The notes below the pieces were generated by a model. It saw only the letters and a program-made list of their open reading frames with translations. It was not told the DNA's origin and did not search any database. The position numbers were made by a program, and so were the translations under genes. 64,000 nt of DNA, taken from NCBI RefSeq assembly GCF_030678915.1, contig NZ_JAUUTZ010000002.1, forward strand, positions 248,001 to 312,000, in the 5' to 3' direction. Below are positions 8,100 through 16,765 of the stretch, one piece after another. Positions within the stretch are counted from its first letter, which is position 1. Every line of letters begins with the position of its first letter. This DNA comes from Paracoccus wurundjeri. Its GTDB lineage: Bacteria; Pseudomonadota; Alphaproteobacteria; Rhodobacterales; Rhodobacteraceae.

Positions 8100-8962
8100 A
8101 GGCTCTGACGTTTCCGCTTTTTGTGTCCTGCGGGTTTTTCCTGTTCCAATGCGATCAACTCGCCCGCCAGCCTGTCGCAAAGGAACAGTTTGCCGATCAG
8201 TGGTGCCATCTCGCCGCGTTCCGGCAACGGATCCAAAGGTGTTACGGTCAGGATCGCATCGCAAAGCGGCGCAAGCGCCTCGGTGCCCTGACCGCAGATC
8301 GCGACTGTGAAGGCGCCGGCCTCCCGGGAATGTTCCAGGAAACGGGCGGTGCGCAGGGTCAGGCCGGTTTCCGAGACGATCATCGCGACCGAACCCCGCT
8401 TGCGAGAGGCAAGGATTTCGTCGGCGACGACATCGTCGTTCCAGGCGCGGGCGATCAGTCCGATCCGCGAGAAGCGATAGGCGAACAGATGCGCGCCCAT
8501 ACCCGAGATACCCGATCCGAAGATATCGATATGCGGCGCGGCCTTCATGGCAAGCGCGACGCGGCGAAGGGCATCGGGATCCACGTTTTGCGCCGTCGCC
8601 TGCAGGGCGCTGCAAAGACGATCCACATGATCGACCGGCCTGCGCGGCGCGGCGGTGTTGCGATAGACGATATCCGCGGCCAGCGCGACCCGAAGATCGC
8701 GCAGGCTGTGAAAACCCATCGTGCGGCAGAAGCGGATAACGCTGGCCTCACCGGATTTCGCCTCATGGGCGAGGTCGGCCACCGACAGACGTATGGCTTC
8801 TTCGGGACGCTCGACGAAGATCCGGGCCACCCGTTCCTGTGCTGCGGGCATCGCGGAAATCTTCGCGTGAATCGCGGCCAGCGTCGCTCTTCCCAGCGCC
8901 CCTTTCGCCGCGGCTCCCTGGGGCGGGAAGATGTTCTGCGTCGAATGGGGTGATTTTTCCAT
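8090..8962 (-). CDS. RpiR/MurR-family regulator (HTH + SIS domain)
   Basis: A 290-residue regulator with an N-terminal RpiR helix-turn-helix (about residues 15-90, with SVADLAHEAKSGEASVIRFC) and a C-terminal sugar-phosphate-binding SIS domain (HIDIFGSGISGMGAHLF). The ATG at 8962 overlaps the PHP gene stop (TGATG), which sets the start; a longer form would run into that gene. RpiR proteins sense phosphosugars, which fits a cluster that would release a sugar phosphate from a phosphodiester. It is the last gene of the minus-strand block, and its final codons lie inside repeat copy A, so its C-terminal tail was probably shaped by that element. Confidence 0.9.
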   Translation of the reverse strand: MEKSPHSTQNIFPPQGAAAKGALGRATLAAIHAKISAMPAAQERVARIFVERPEEAIRLSVADLAHEAKSGEASVIRFCRTMGFHSLRDLRVALAADIVYRNTAAPRRPVDHVDRLCSALQATAQNVDPDALRRVALAMKAAPHIDIFGSGISGMGAHLFAYRFSRIGLIARAWNDDVVADEILASRKRGSVAMIVSETGLTLRTARFLEHSREAGAFTVAICGQGTEALAPLCDAILTVTPLDPLPERGEMAPLIGKLFLCDRLAGELIALEQEKPAGHKKRKRQSLSR

Positions 8963-9864
8963 CAGCGCCAGCAGGGATTGGTCCAGGCGCGCTTGCCGTC
9001 CTGACCGAAAATGATGACGCGGAACCACGGGCTGCCGTCAAGCCCATCCATCGGCAGTTCGGCGCGGCTGACGCCAGCTTCGAAATGATAGCTGTTCTGG
9101 TAACCCTTGCCTGCGATCAGGATGCCCGAGGCCGGGGAACATTCGACCAGCAGCCTGTCGTCCCGAAGCTCGACATTCTGAATGGTCGGGCCCTGCGTCG
9201 AATAGTAGTCGCCAGCCTTGAGCGCCGCAACAATCGCGTCGGCCGAACGGTCCACAGCCTTCAGCATCACCCAGCCCCCGCCGAAGTCGGGGGTGCGGAA
9301 ATGCGCGTCGTCGCAGGCATAGGTCAGCAGCCTGTGGCCCTTATCTGCAAGCCCGTCCAGCATATAGGCCCCGTCGCCCTTGTCATGCATGACCTGACAG
9401 CCGTGATTATAGATCTCGACCGCGTGGGCGGCATCGATCAGCGTTTCGGCGTCATCCATGGAAAGCTGATACCAGGCCGGATGGGCAATACCGACAAAGG
9501 CGCCGGCCGCATTGGCGCGGCGGGCCAGCGCAGGGCCGGTTTCAGACTCGGCGGTCGGTGCGAAATCCGGCGGCAATCCGACTGCGACAAGATGCCAGAG
9601 ATCCGACATCTCGGTGCGCGGCGCGTGAATCTCTGCCCCGAAGATCGGGGTGAATGCTTCGGTTCTCAGATGCGTGATATCGGTGATCGGGAAGTTGAAC
9701 GATTTCAGGAAATGATCGGTGATCGACAGGAAATCGTAACCTGCAGCGCGATAGCGGGCGGCGACCTCATCCGGCGTCAGCATCCCGTCCGAACGGTTCG
9801 AATGGGTGTGAATATTGCCTTTGAGGAAAGTTCCGGGAAGATTGAAGGGCGAAAGTCTGGTCAT
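8962..9864 (-). CDS. PHP-domain metallohydrolase (CehA/McbA-like)
   Basis: A 300-residue protein with the PHP phosphoesterase motifs: NIHTHSNRSDG (His19, His21, Asp26), FLSITDHFL, and CDDAHF near the end. The family contains phosphoesterases and CehA/McbA-type hydrolases. The ATG at 9864 follows AAGGACAAATC. It sits between a CUT1 binding-protein gene and the RpiR regulator, so it probably processes an imported sugar phosphate or phosphodiester in the cytosol; no signal peptide is seen. The exact bond cleaved cannot be read from the sequence. Confidence 0.85.
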   Translation of the reverse strand: MTRLSPFNLPGTFLKGNIHTHSNRSDGMLTPDEVAARYRAAGYDFLSITDHFLKSFNFPITDITHLRTEAFTPIFGAEIHAPRTEMSDLWHLVAVGLPPDFAPTAESETGPALARRANAAGAFVGIAHPAWYQLSMDDAETLIDAAHAVEIYNHGCQVMHDKGDGAYMLDGLADKGHRLLTYACDDAHFRTPDFGGGWVMLKAVDRSADAIVAALKAGDYYSTQGPTIQNVELRDDRLLVECSPASGILIAGKGYQNSYHFEAGVSRAELPMDGLDGSPWFRVIIFGQDGKRAWTNPCWR

Positions 9865-9898
9865 GATTTGTCCTTGATACGCCGTTGGATGAGGGGAA

Positions 9899-9919
9899 GG
9901 CCGGGGGACAGCCCCGGCC
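9899..9919 (-). other. Intercistronic hairpin after the CUT1 binding-protein gene
   Basis: A perfect 8-base-pair GC stem (9899-9906 with 9912-9919) and a 5-base loop lies just after the binding-protein stop on the minus strand and before the PHP gene. There is no T-run. It is a likely mRNA-stability or partial-termination element. Confidence 0.55.
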
Positions 9920-9931
9920 CCCGTTCCGGGG

Positions 9932-11203
9932 TTATTTCGCGATCAGATCGTTGGTGATCCCGACCATTTCGGCAAGACCTTCCTCGGTGCTCAGTTCGCC
10001 GCTCATCACTTCGGCAATGATCTCGCGTTGCGTGCGCCAGATCTCGACCGAGTTGGTGCCGGGATATCCTGCCCAGGGAATCGCGCGGTCGATCTGATCA
10101 AGCGAGATGCGCCAATTGGGGTTTTCCTTGTAGAAATCGCCCAGCAGTTCGGGGGCCATCGCGTTCTGGTTGGTCGGCATGTAGCCGGAGCCGCGAACGG
10201 CGATATCCTGACCCTCTGGCGAGGATACGAACTTGATGTATTCCCAGGCCGCCTTCTGCTTTTCGGGATTGCTCGTCAGGATGACGGCACCATTGCCGCC
10301 GGTCGGAATCCTGCCCTCGCTCGGGTTGTCGATCGGGAACACGGCGGTTCCAAGGGTGAACTTGCCCGCCGACAGCTCTCCGAACGAATTGGCGGAGTTC
10401 ACCGACTGGATGGTAAATCCGGTCAGCCCCGCGACGAATTGCTGACGCGCCTGTTCAAAATCCATTTGCTTCATACCGCCTTCGGTAACGAAACGGCGGG
10501 CGAGTTCCAGCGCATTGGTTCCGGTCTCGCCGTCCCATGCGACGGTCATGCCATCCTCGTTCATGAAAGGCGCCCCCTGCTGCGAGATCAGGGCCCGCCA
10601 CAGCCAATCGTCGGGCCAGACATCGACCGTATAGGCCATGCCGGTGACGCCGCCGCCAAGCTCTTCGATTTTCCTGCCAAGTTCGATCCAGCCATTCCAG
10701 TCCGTGGGCAGATTGCCGGCATCGCCACCGGCCTTCTCGACCAGTTCCTTGTTGTAGAAGATGACCGGGGTCGAGGCATTGAAAGGCATTGCCCATATCT
10801 TGCCGTCGATGGTGGTCAGGTTGATGATCGCCGGGTTGAAGTTTTCGTTGATAAAGGCTTGCCCGCCTTCGGCTTCGATGAAAGGGGTCAGGTCGATGAT
10901 CTGATCCCGGGCCGACAGCGTGCGGGCCAGTTCCGGAAGCAGATGGAAGCCCGAGTGATAGACATCGGGCGCATTTCCGGTCATCGCATCTCCGATGATG
11001 GATTGGTGACCTGTGTCATAATTCTCGGACGACGCGCGGAACTCGACCTTGATATCGGGATGTCGCTCCATGAATGCCTTTGCCTCGGCTTCGTGGAACG
11101 TGTTGTGACCCGGCCAGGGATGCATCACCTGAATGGTGACATCAGCGAAGGCCGGACCGCCCAGAACAAGGCCGAGCGCGAGGGAGGAAAGAAGTTTGCG
11201 CAT
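9932..11203 (-). CDS. CUT1 ABC importer binding protein (family 1)
   Basis: A 423-residue periplasmic binding protein. The signal peptide is MRKLLSSLALGLVLGGPAFA with cleavage after residue 20; the mature part begins DVTIQVMHPWPGH. Segments such as NAPDVYHSGFHLLPEL and the C-terminal AWEYIKFVSSPEGQ are typical of family 1 sugar or glycerol-phosphate receptors. It lies downstream of its ATPase and two permeases and just upstream of the PHP hydrolase. Together with the phosphodiesterase further upstream this suggests a UgpB-like cargo (glycerol-phosphate or sugar-phosphate ester), but a plain sugar is equally possible. Confidence 0.9.
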   Translation of the reverse strand: MRKLLSSLALGLVLGGPAFADVTIQVMHPWPGHNTFHEAEAKAFMERHPDIKVEFRASSENYDTGHQSIIGDAMTGNAPDVYHSGFHLLPELARTLSARDQIIDLTPFIEAEGGQAFINENFNPAIINLTTIDGKIWAMPFNASTPVIFYNKELVEKAGGDAGNLPTDWNGWIELGRKIEELGGGVTGMAYTVDVWPDDWLWRALISQQGAPFMNEDGMTVAWDGETGTNALELARRFVTEGGMKQMDFEQARQQFVAGLTGFTIQSVNSANSFGELSAGKFTLGTAVFPIDNPSEGRIPTGGNGAVILTSNPEKQKAAWEYIKFVSSPEGQDIAVRGSGYMPTNQNAMAPELLGDFYKENPNWRISLDQIDRAIPWAGYPGTNSVEIWRTQREIIAEVMSGELSTEEGLAEMVGITNDLIAK

Positions 11204-11238
11204 CGAAAGACTCCGTTTCTCATGCGTGGAGGGAAAGC

Positions 11239-12075
11239 TTATTTGACCCCGGTCATGGTGATGCCGCGGATGAAATGGCGCTGCGCGAGCAGAAAGCCGA
11301 TCATCAGAGGCGCTGTCAGAATTGTCGCCATGGCCATCAGGGCGCCGTAATTCGCGCCGCTTTCGCTATCGGCGAAGAAGGCAAGGCCAAGGGGCGGCGT
11401 CATCAGGTCGTTCGAGCGGATGACGACCATCGGCCAGTAAAGGTCGTTCCAATGCGCCGTGACCGAGAAGATTGAAAACGCCGCGACCGAGGGCAGACAG
11501 CCGGGCACCACGACGGTCCACAGGATCGCCCATTCCGACATGCCGTCGAGCCGGGCGGCCTGAATGATCTCGTCGGGGTAGGTCCGGAAGGTCTGGCGAA
11601 ACAGGAAGATCGCGAAGACCGACAGGAAGAACGGGACCATGGCCGCGAAATAGGTGTCGATCGCGCCGATCGCGTTCAGGCCCAGAAACAGCGGCAGCGC
11701 CGGCGCCTGAATCGGTACGGTCAGCGAAAAGAGGACCAGTGCGAAAAGAAGGTCACGGCCCCGGAACTCGAACTTTGCCAGGGCGTAGGCGCAGGGGATC
11801 GCGGTCAGAAGCTGTACGATCAGAATCCCGCCCGAGATCAGGACGCCGTTCTTCAGGAAGGTCAGTGCCGGGATATCGGCCACGGCCTGAATGTAATATC
11901 GCAATCCGGTGAAGCTTTCCGGAAGCCAGCGGAATTCCGGCACGAAAAGTTCCGCAGGGCTGCGGACCGAGGTCACGATCATGACGTAAAAGGGAAACAT
12001 GAACAGGAAGGCCAGGAACAGCAGGATCACATGCGACAGGATCTGTCCGGGACGGAAGCGATGCGGCCTGTTCAT
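11239..12075 (-). CDS. CUT1 ABC importer permease (MalG/UgpE-like)
   Basis: A 278-residue inner-membrane protein with six predicted segments and the EAA loop that docks to the ATPase (IIQAARLDGMSEWAILW, about residues 165-181, ending in VVPG). It starts at the ATG that overlaps the partner permease stop (ATGA, 12072-12075). Size and order (ATPase, F-type permease, G-type permease, receptor) are those of a CUT1 importer. The C-terminal QRHFIRGITMTGVK is the usual MalG-type end. Confidence 0.92.
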   Translation of the reverse strand: MNRPHRFRPGQILSHVILLFLAFLFMFPFYVMIVTSVRSPAELFVPEFRWLPESFTGLRYYIQAVADIPALTFLKNGVLISGGILIVQLLTAIPCAYALAKFEFRGRDLLFALVLFSLTVPIQAPALPLFLGLNAIGAIDTYFAAMVPFFLSVFAIFLFRQTFRTYPDEIIQAARLDGMSEWAILWTVVVPGCLPSVAAFSIFSVTAHWNDLYWPMVVIRSNDLMTPPLGLAFFADSESGANYGALMAMATILTAPLMIGFLLAQRHFIRGITMTGVK

Positions 12076-13001
12076 CGGTAATGCACCTTGCGGTCCAGCA
12101 CCCGCGCCTGAATCCAGGCGAACACCATCATGATCGCAAGGAAGACGACCGTCATCGCGGCCGCCGATCCCATGCGGAAATAGCTGAACCCCTCAAGATA
12201 GGTTGTGTAAAGCAGCACATCGGTCGCGCCGCGCGGGCCTCCGTGGGTGATGACGGCGACGGTATCGAAAACCTTGAACGCCGTGATGGTCGAGGTGACG
12301 ATGACGAACATCGTCACCGGCCCCAGAAGCGGCAGGGTGACGTTCAGGAAGCGGTCGAATTTGCTGTCCATGCCGTCCATGGCCGCCGCCTCGTAAAGGT
12401 CTTCGGGGACGGCCGTCAGCCCTGCGGCGAACAGGACCATATTGAAGCCCGCAAGCGACCAGATATTGATCGCGGCCAGCCCTGCAAGCGCAAGGTCGCG
12501 GCCGCCGAAGACATCAAGCGATGGCAGGCCAAGGCTTTGCAGCAGCAGATTGAAAGGCCCGATCGTGCCGTGAAGCAGGTATTTCCAGACCATCGCCATC
12601 GCTACCACGGTCGCGGTCACCGGCAGGAAGAAGATCAGCCGGTAGAACCGCTGCCCCTTGCTTAGCCCGTCAATCAAAACGGCAAGGAACAGACCCAGCA
12701 GGACCGAGGCCGGCGCGACCATCAGCACATAGGCAAAGGTATTCCACAGAGCCCGCCTGAAGGTCCGGTCGCCGAAGAGTTGGGCGTAATTTCCGATCCC
12801 GATCCATTCGATCCCCGTCTCACCGAATTTGTAGCTTGTGAAGCTGAGCAGGATCATCATCATGATCGGCGCCATCACCGTCAGCACCAAAAGCAGAACC
12901 GACGGTGCTGCAAGCCCATAGGCGATGCGCGGCGACAGGATCGCCCCCAACCGGCGCGGTGCGCGGGATATCGATACGGATTGTGTCAGATCAGCCGGCA
13001 T
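12072..13001 (-). CDS. CUT1 ABC importer permease (MalF/UgpA-like)
   Basis: A 309-residue permease with a short cytosolic N-terminus, about six membrane segments and the EAA loop LYEAAAMDGMDSKFDRFL followed by VTLPLLGP. An ATG at 13001 is chosen because it overlaps the ATPase stop by 11 bases; the longer open frame (to 13190) lies wholly inside the ATPase gene in another frame and has no membrane-protein character. It pairs with the downstream G-type permease. Confidence 0.9.
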   Translation of the reverse strand: MPADLTQSVSISRAPRRLGAILSPRIAYGLAAPSVLLLVLTVMAPIMMMILLSFTSYKFGETGIEWIGIGNYAQLFGDRTFRRALWNTFAYVLMVAPASVLLGLFLAVLIDGLSKGQRFYRLIFFLPVTATVVAMAMVWKYLLHGTIGPFNLLLQSLGLPSLDVFGGRDLALAGLAAINIWSLAGFNMVLFAAGLTAVPEDLYEAAAMDGMDSKFDRFLNVTLPLLGPVTMFVIVTSTITAFKVFDTVAVITHGGPRGATDVLLYTTYLEGFSYFRMGSAAAMTVVFLAIMMVFAWIQARVLDRKVHYR

Positions 13002-14124
13002 CCGCGAATTCCCGGATATGGGGCGCATCCAGCCGGCGGCCATTCGCATCGAAAAGCATGAAGCCGCGCGCCGGAAGCCAGGCGGAAAGGCTTTGGCCTT
13101 CGGCGGATAGCGGTATTCGGCCGGCAGCGGCGCGGGCGGACAGGCGTGTGCCGCTGCCAAGGCGCAGGAAGACCAGCAATTCGGGTCCAAGCTGCTCGAT
13201 TCGTTCGAGCGTGGCCGGGATCTCCAGATGATCGGCGGCGGGGCTCAGCAAGACCGCCTCGGGGCGAAAGGCGACAGTGACCGGATCACGGGGCAGCACA
13301 GGCGCGAAACCGCCATTTTCGGCGATCAGCTCATCCGAGCTGATGGTCGCGATTTCCGGCGAACCGATGAAACGGGCGACGCGAAGATCGCGGGGGTTGC
13401 CGTAAAGCTGCGCCGGGCTGGCGCATTGAACGATTTCGCCATCCATCATCACCGCAACGCGATCCGACATGGTCATGGCTTCGACCTGATCATGGGTGAC
13501 ATAGACGAAGGTCGCGCCAAGGCGGCGATGCAGCGCGGCGATCTCGGCCCGCATGGTCACGCGCAGCCGGGCGTCGAGATTTGAAAGCGGCTCGTCCATC
13601 AGAAAGACACGCGGATGGCGGACAATGGCGCGGGCCAGCGCCACACGCTGACGCTGACCGCCCGAAAGCGCGGCGGGCCTGCGATCCAGCATCGGCTCGA
13701 TCTCGACCAGCCGCGCAGCATCGATGACCGCCTGATCGATGCCGTTGTGCTTTGATCGCTGTCCCGGCCATAGCCGCCCTATCCCCGGCAGGCGCGCCGG
13801 TGCCGGCAACCGGCGCATCCGCAGCGGTGTCGCGATGTTCTGGCGCACGGTCATATGCGGATAAAGCGCGTAGCTTTGGAACACCATGGCAATGTCGCGG
13901 GCGCTTGGCGGCAGGTGATCGATCCCGGTTCCGTCGATGCTGATCGTTCCGCCAGATTGCGGCGCAAGCCCGGCCAGAATGCGCAGGAGGGTCGACTTTC
14001 CGCAACCCGAGGGTCCCACGAGTGACATGAATTCGCCCGGCCTGATCGCCAGCGAGACATCGCGGAGGGTTTGCGTTTCCCCGAAGGATTTGCTGATGTT
14101 TCGAAGCTGGACGGCGGCGGTCAT
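12991..14124 (-). CDS. CUT1 ABC importer ATPase (UgpC/MalK-like)
   Basis: A 377-residue ATPase: Walker A GPSGCGKST at residues 37-45, Q-loop MVFQSYALYPHMTV, signature LSGGQRQRVALARA, Walker B FLMDEPLSNLDA, and switch histidine in VTHDQVEAMTM, then a C-terminal TOBE regulatory domain from about residue 240. An unusual proline/arginine-rich stretch (PAPARLPGIGRLWPGQR) lengthens the helical subdomain between the Q-loop and signature. It is the first gene of the CUT1 part of the minus-strand block and is preceded by a 353-base gap, so it may have its own promoter. Confidence 0.93.
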   Translation of the reverse strand: MTAAVQLRNISKSFGETQTLRDVSLAIRPGEFMSLVGPSGCGKSTLLRILAGLAPQSGGTISIDGTGIDHLPPSARDIAMVFQSYALYPHMTVRQNIATPLRMRRLPAPARLPGIGRLWPGQRSKHNGIDQAVIDAARLVEIEPMLDRRPAALSGGQRQRVALARAIVRHPRVFLMDEPLSNLDARLRVTMRAEIAALHRRLGATFVYVTHDQVEAMTMSDRVAVMMDGEIVQCASPAQLYGNPRDLRVARFIGSPEIATISSDELIAENGGFAPVLPRDPVTVAFRPEAVLLSPAADHLEIPATLERIEQLGPELLVFLRLGSGTRLSARAAAGRIPLSAEGQSLSAWLPARGFMLFDANGRRLDAPHIREFADAG

Positions 14125-14477
14125 TGCGGAACTCCCGAATCTCTCGAGACGGGAGATATCGGAGCAATACTTCAGAAAAATGACAAAAATCGGAGCTAGA
14201 CTCCGGGCGGGAGCAAACGGCCGCCGCTATCCAGAGAATGCCGCGCCGACCCGGCTTCACTTCCTTTCCTCATCCTTCTTCTTTGTCCAAATACCTCGGG
14301 GGTCCGGTGGCAGCGCCCCCGGCCGTCGCGGGACGCAAATAACCGGCATCGCCGCTTCAACGCGACGCTCTGAAACGGCGATGACTGGCCGATCCGGCCA
14401 ACAGCCGGGCAGCCATCGGAAAGATGGTGGCGCAGCGATTTCCGGCGGCTATTCCGCGATTGCCCAGCCGGTCGCGG
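14125..14477 (-). promoter_or_regulatory. 353-base gap: candidate promoter/operator of the CUT1 operon plus repeat copy B
   Basis: No gene is seen here. Next to the ATPase start lie two direct copies of ATCGGAGC (14158-14165 and 14189-14196), 31 bases apart start to start, about three helical turns, with an A/T-rich stretch between them. Nearer the start is CTCCCG-N12-CGGGAG (14132-14155). These could bind the RpiR regulator of the same operon. The rest of the gap, 14238-14366, is repeat copy B; 14367-14477 shows nothing recognisable. Confidence 0.4.
14238..14366 (+). repeat. Dispersed intergenic repeat, copy B
   Basis: Second copy of the element at 7946-8099, in the same orientation. The 31-base core at 14274-14304 is identical. 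The distal block (14309-14366) matches copy A with few changes, but the roughly 40-base insert of copy A is missing. Here the element is wholly intergenic, between the isomerase stop and the ATPase promoter region. Confidence 0.75.
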
Positions 14478-15302
14478 CTAGCGGGCAAGTCCAAGATTGC
14501 TCAGATAAGCGACTGCGGGCAAAATCCCCGCCTTGTCGCGCAGTTCCAGAATAAGCCGCGGGTCGGATGTCAGTTCACCAAGACTACGGAAAACCTCATG
14601 CCACCGGATCGTTCCCTCGCCGATGGTCCAGTGCCGGTCGGCGTAACCATCCGCATCCTGAAGATGGATATGCTCCAGCCGGTTGCCCGCCCGCCGGATA
14701 TAATAATCGACCGGAGGCGCGCCCGTCGAGCCATGGGCGTAATGCGCGTGCCCGGTATCGATGGACACGGCCATGGCGCGCGAATTGAAGCTGTCTGCAA
14801 GGATACGGCGGATATCGGGATCCTTGTCCTCGATATTCTCGACAACCATCGTGACGCCGATCGACTCGGCGCGGCGAACCACCTCGTCCATGGTCTTGTG
14901 GCAGTTCTCCAATACGCGGTCATAGGCGTCACGCGCCGGGAAATTATCGAGATTGTTGTAATCCCATGTCGTATAGGGCGAATGGATCACCATCTGCGTC
15001 GCGCCCAGATATTCGCAGACCTCCAATCCCTGCAAGAACCGGCGGGTTACGATGGCGCGGATATCATGGTCGGGATTCGCGATATTCAATCCCCAGAACG
15101 GCCCGTGAATACCCAGACGGCCGGTATAACCGTCAAGCAGTTTCCGGGTCTGACCGGCGACGGTTTTCCAGTCGCCGTTCAGAAGTTCGGCGTGAATAAA
15201 GTCCTGAATCTCGAGATCGCGATTCTCCTCAAGGATGAAGTCCTGCATCCCGGCAAGATCCCGGGTCATCATGGCCGCGCCAAGCAAGGGAAGATCGGGC
15301 AT
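14478..15302 (-). CDS. Sugar-phosphate isomerase/epimerase, TIM-barrel (AP-endonuclease-2 family)
   Basis: A 274-residue Xyl-isomerase-like TIM-barrel protein. Metal-ligand segments are recognisable: GIHGPFWGLN, MVIHSPYTTW, VVENIED, SIDTGHAHYAHG and EHIHLQDADG. No signal peptide. It follows the HAD phosphatase gene by 16 bases in the phosphodiester block and probably isomerises or epimerises the sugar freed by the phosphodiesterase and phosphatase. The exact substrate cannot be deduced. It ends the first half of the minus-strand block. Confidence 0.85.
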   Translation of the reverse strand: MPDLPLLGAAMMTRDLAGMQDFILEENRDLEIQDFIHAELLNGDWKTVAGQTRKLLDGYTGRLGIHGPFWGLNIANPDHDIRAIVTRRFLQGLEVCEYLGATQMVIHSPYTTWDYNNLDNFPARDAYDRVLENCHKTMDEVVRRAESIGVTMVVENIEDKDPDIRRILADSFNSRAMAVSIDTGHAHYAHGSTGAPPVDYYIRRAGNRLEHIHLQDADGYADRHWTIGEGTIRWHEVFRSLGELTSDPRLILELRDKAGILPAVAYLSNLGLAR

Positions 15303-15318
15303 TTTCAGATTCCTTATG

Positions 15319-15993
15319 TCAGGCTGCAGCAGGCAGCGAAAGTTTGGTCAGAAGCGCATGAAGCTCGGCCATGCCGTGAACGACGTGATCCGCCCCGGCA
15401 TTCTGCAGCGCCCTGGCATGATCCTTGCGCCGCTCGGACGGGCCGATGAAACCTATGGAAAGGCAGCCCGCATCAAGCCCGCAGCGGAGGCCATGAGGAT
15501 TATCATCGATGAAGATCGCCTCGCCCGGGGAAACGCCCAGCTGGGCCGCTGCAAAGAATGCGAGATCCGGCGCGGGCTTCGCGGCGGGCACATGTTCGGC
15601 CGAGTAGATATGCCCGCCGAAGCGTTTGGCCAGCGGGCTGCGCGCGATAGAACGATCAAGGCGGCGGATCAGCGAATTCGAACAGACCGCCATCGGCACG
15701 TCGAAATCCCACAGGACCCGCTCGACCCCCTTGATCAGCGGGATGTCCTGATCGAACATCTCGAAAAGGATCCGGTCCGCATGTTCGAAAACCGCACAGG
15801 CATCCAGCCCCGCCCGTTCCATGACGGCAAAGCTTGCCTCGGCAGAGCTGCCGCAAAAGAGCGTGACGGCCTCGTCCACGGTCATGTCCACTCCGGCGGC
15901 GGTCATTGCCCGGGCGACGGCGGCGCAACCAAGAGGTTCGCTGTCAAGAAGCACGCCATCGCAGTCGAAAAGGATCGCTTTGAACCTGCTCAT
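15319..15993 (-). CDS. HAD-superfamily sugar phosphatase
   Basis: A 224-residue HAD hydrolase of the beta-phosphoglucomutase-like subfamily. Motif I is ILFDCDGVLLDSE (nucleophile Asp10, acid/base Asp12), motif II VCSNS, and motif IV IFIDDNPHGLRCG, with a helical cap between. The start overlaps the phosphodiesterase stop (ATGA at 15990-15993). A longer open frame to 16116 is only the shadow of that gene. Its position after a phosphodiesterase suggests it removes the remaining phosphate from the product, as the phosphatase does in agrocinopine catabolism. Confidence 0.88.
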   Translation of the reverse strand: MSRFKAILFDCDGVLLDSEPLGCAAVARAMTAAGVDMTVDEAVTLFCGSSAEASFAVMERAGLDACAVFEHADRILFEMFDQDIPLIKGVERVLWDFDVPMAVCSNSLIRRLDRSIARSPLAKRFGGHIYSAEHVPAAKPAPDLAFFAAAQLGVSPGEAIFIDDNPHGLRCGLDAGCLSIGFIGPSERRKDHARALQNAGADHVVHGMAELHALLTKLSLPAAA

Positions 15994-16748
15994 GCGGTGA
16001 CACCTTCTTCCATCAGCTGGCGGAGGAGCACAGGGTCGTCCGAGACGAGGTAACCCGGGGCGCGCGCAATCCAGCGGCGCATCACCTCGGGCTCGTTGAT
16101 CGTCCAGACCGAGCAACGGTCGCGTAATCCGAGACCTTCAATCAGGTCGAGTTCCGCTTCGAAAAGCTCGTGATGAATGCCGATGATATCGACCAGATCC
16201 CTGACTTCGGACAGAAATGGCTCAAACCCGCCCTGCTTGTCGGCCCAATCCCGGTTGACAGAGATGAGGCGGCGAAATTCGGGGGCGACGTCGCGTATCC
16301 GGCGGAGGACATCGATATCGAAGGCGTGGAGAACGGACCGGTTTTCAAGCCCGCGGCGACGCAGGGCATCGGCGGTCATCGCGATCATACGCGGATCGGT
16401 GAAGCCGGTTTCGTCCGATTTCAGTTCGACATAAAGATCGGCCTTGCCCGGTGCGAGAATGTCCAGCGCTTCGTCAAGATTTGGGACGCCTTCGTCGATC
16501 AGCGTATCGTCGGGCGCTTTCAGGCGCAGCGCCTTGCGGCTTTCGGGGGTCAGGTCACGAACCCGCCCCGCGCCATTCGTTGTCCGTTCAAGGGTCGGGT
16601 CATGGATCACCACCAATTCGCCCGCGTCCGTCAGATGCAGGTCGAATTCGATCCCGTGGAAATCGTGTTTTGCCGTTTCCCGAAAACCTGGAAGCGAATT
16701 TTCCGCCCAGATATTGCGTGCGCCGCGATGGGCGATGATCTGTGTCAT
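15990..16748 (-). CDS. Glycerophosphodiester-phosphodiesterase-like enzyme (UgpQ/AccF-type)
   Basis: A 252-residue cytosolic GDPD-family TIM-barrel. Catalytic and metal residues are in place: His7-Arg8 (IAHRGA), Glu34 and Asp36 (GIEFDLHLT), His49 (VIHDPTLERTTNG). No signal peptide, so it resembles UgpQ rather than secreted GlpQ. Known members cleave glycerophosphodiesters or, in the case of AccF, the sugar phosphodiester agrocinopine. It sits directly after the permeases of a dipeptide-type importer and before a phosphatase, which favours cleavage of an imported phosphodiester. Substrate is inferred. Confidence 0.9.
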   Translation of the reverse strand: MTQIIAHRGARNIWAENSLPGFRETAKHDFHGIEFDLHLTDAGELVVIHDPTLERTTNGAGRVRDLTPESRKALRLKAPDDTLIDEGVPNLDEALDILAPGKADLYVELKSDETGFTDPRMIAMTADALRRRGLENRSVLHAFDIDVLRRIRDVAPEFRRLISVNRDWADKQGGFEPFLSEVRDLVDIIGIHHELFEAELDLIEGLGLRDRCSVWTINEPEVMRRWIARAPGYLVSDDPVLLRQLMEEGVTA

Positions 16749-16765
16749 GGTGTTCCTTTTTCAGG

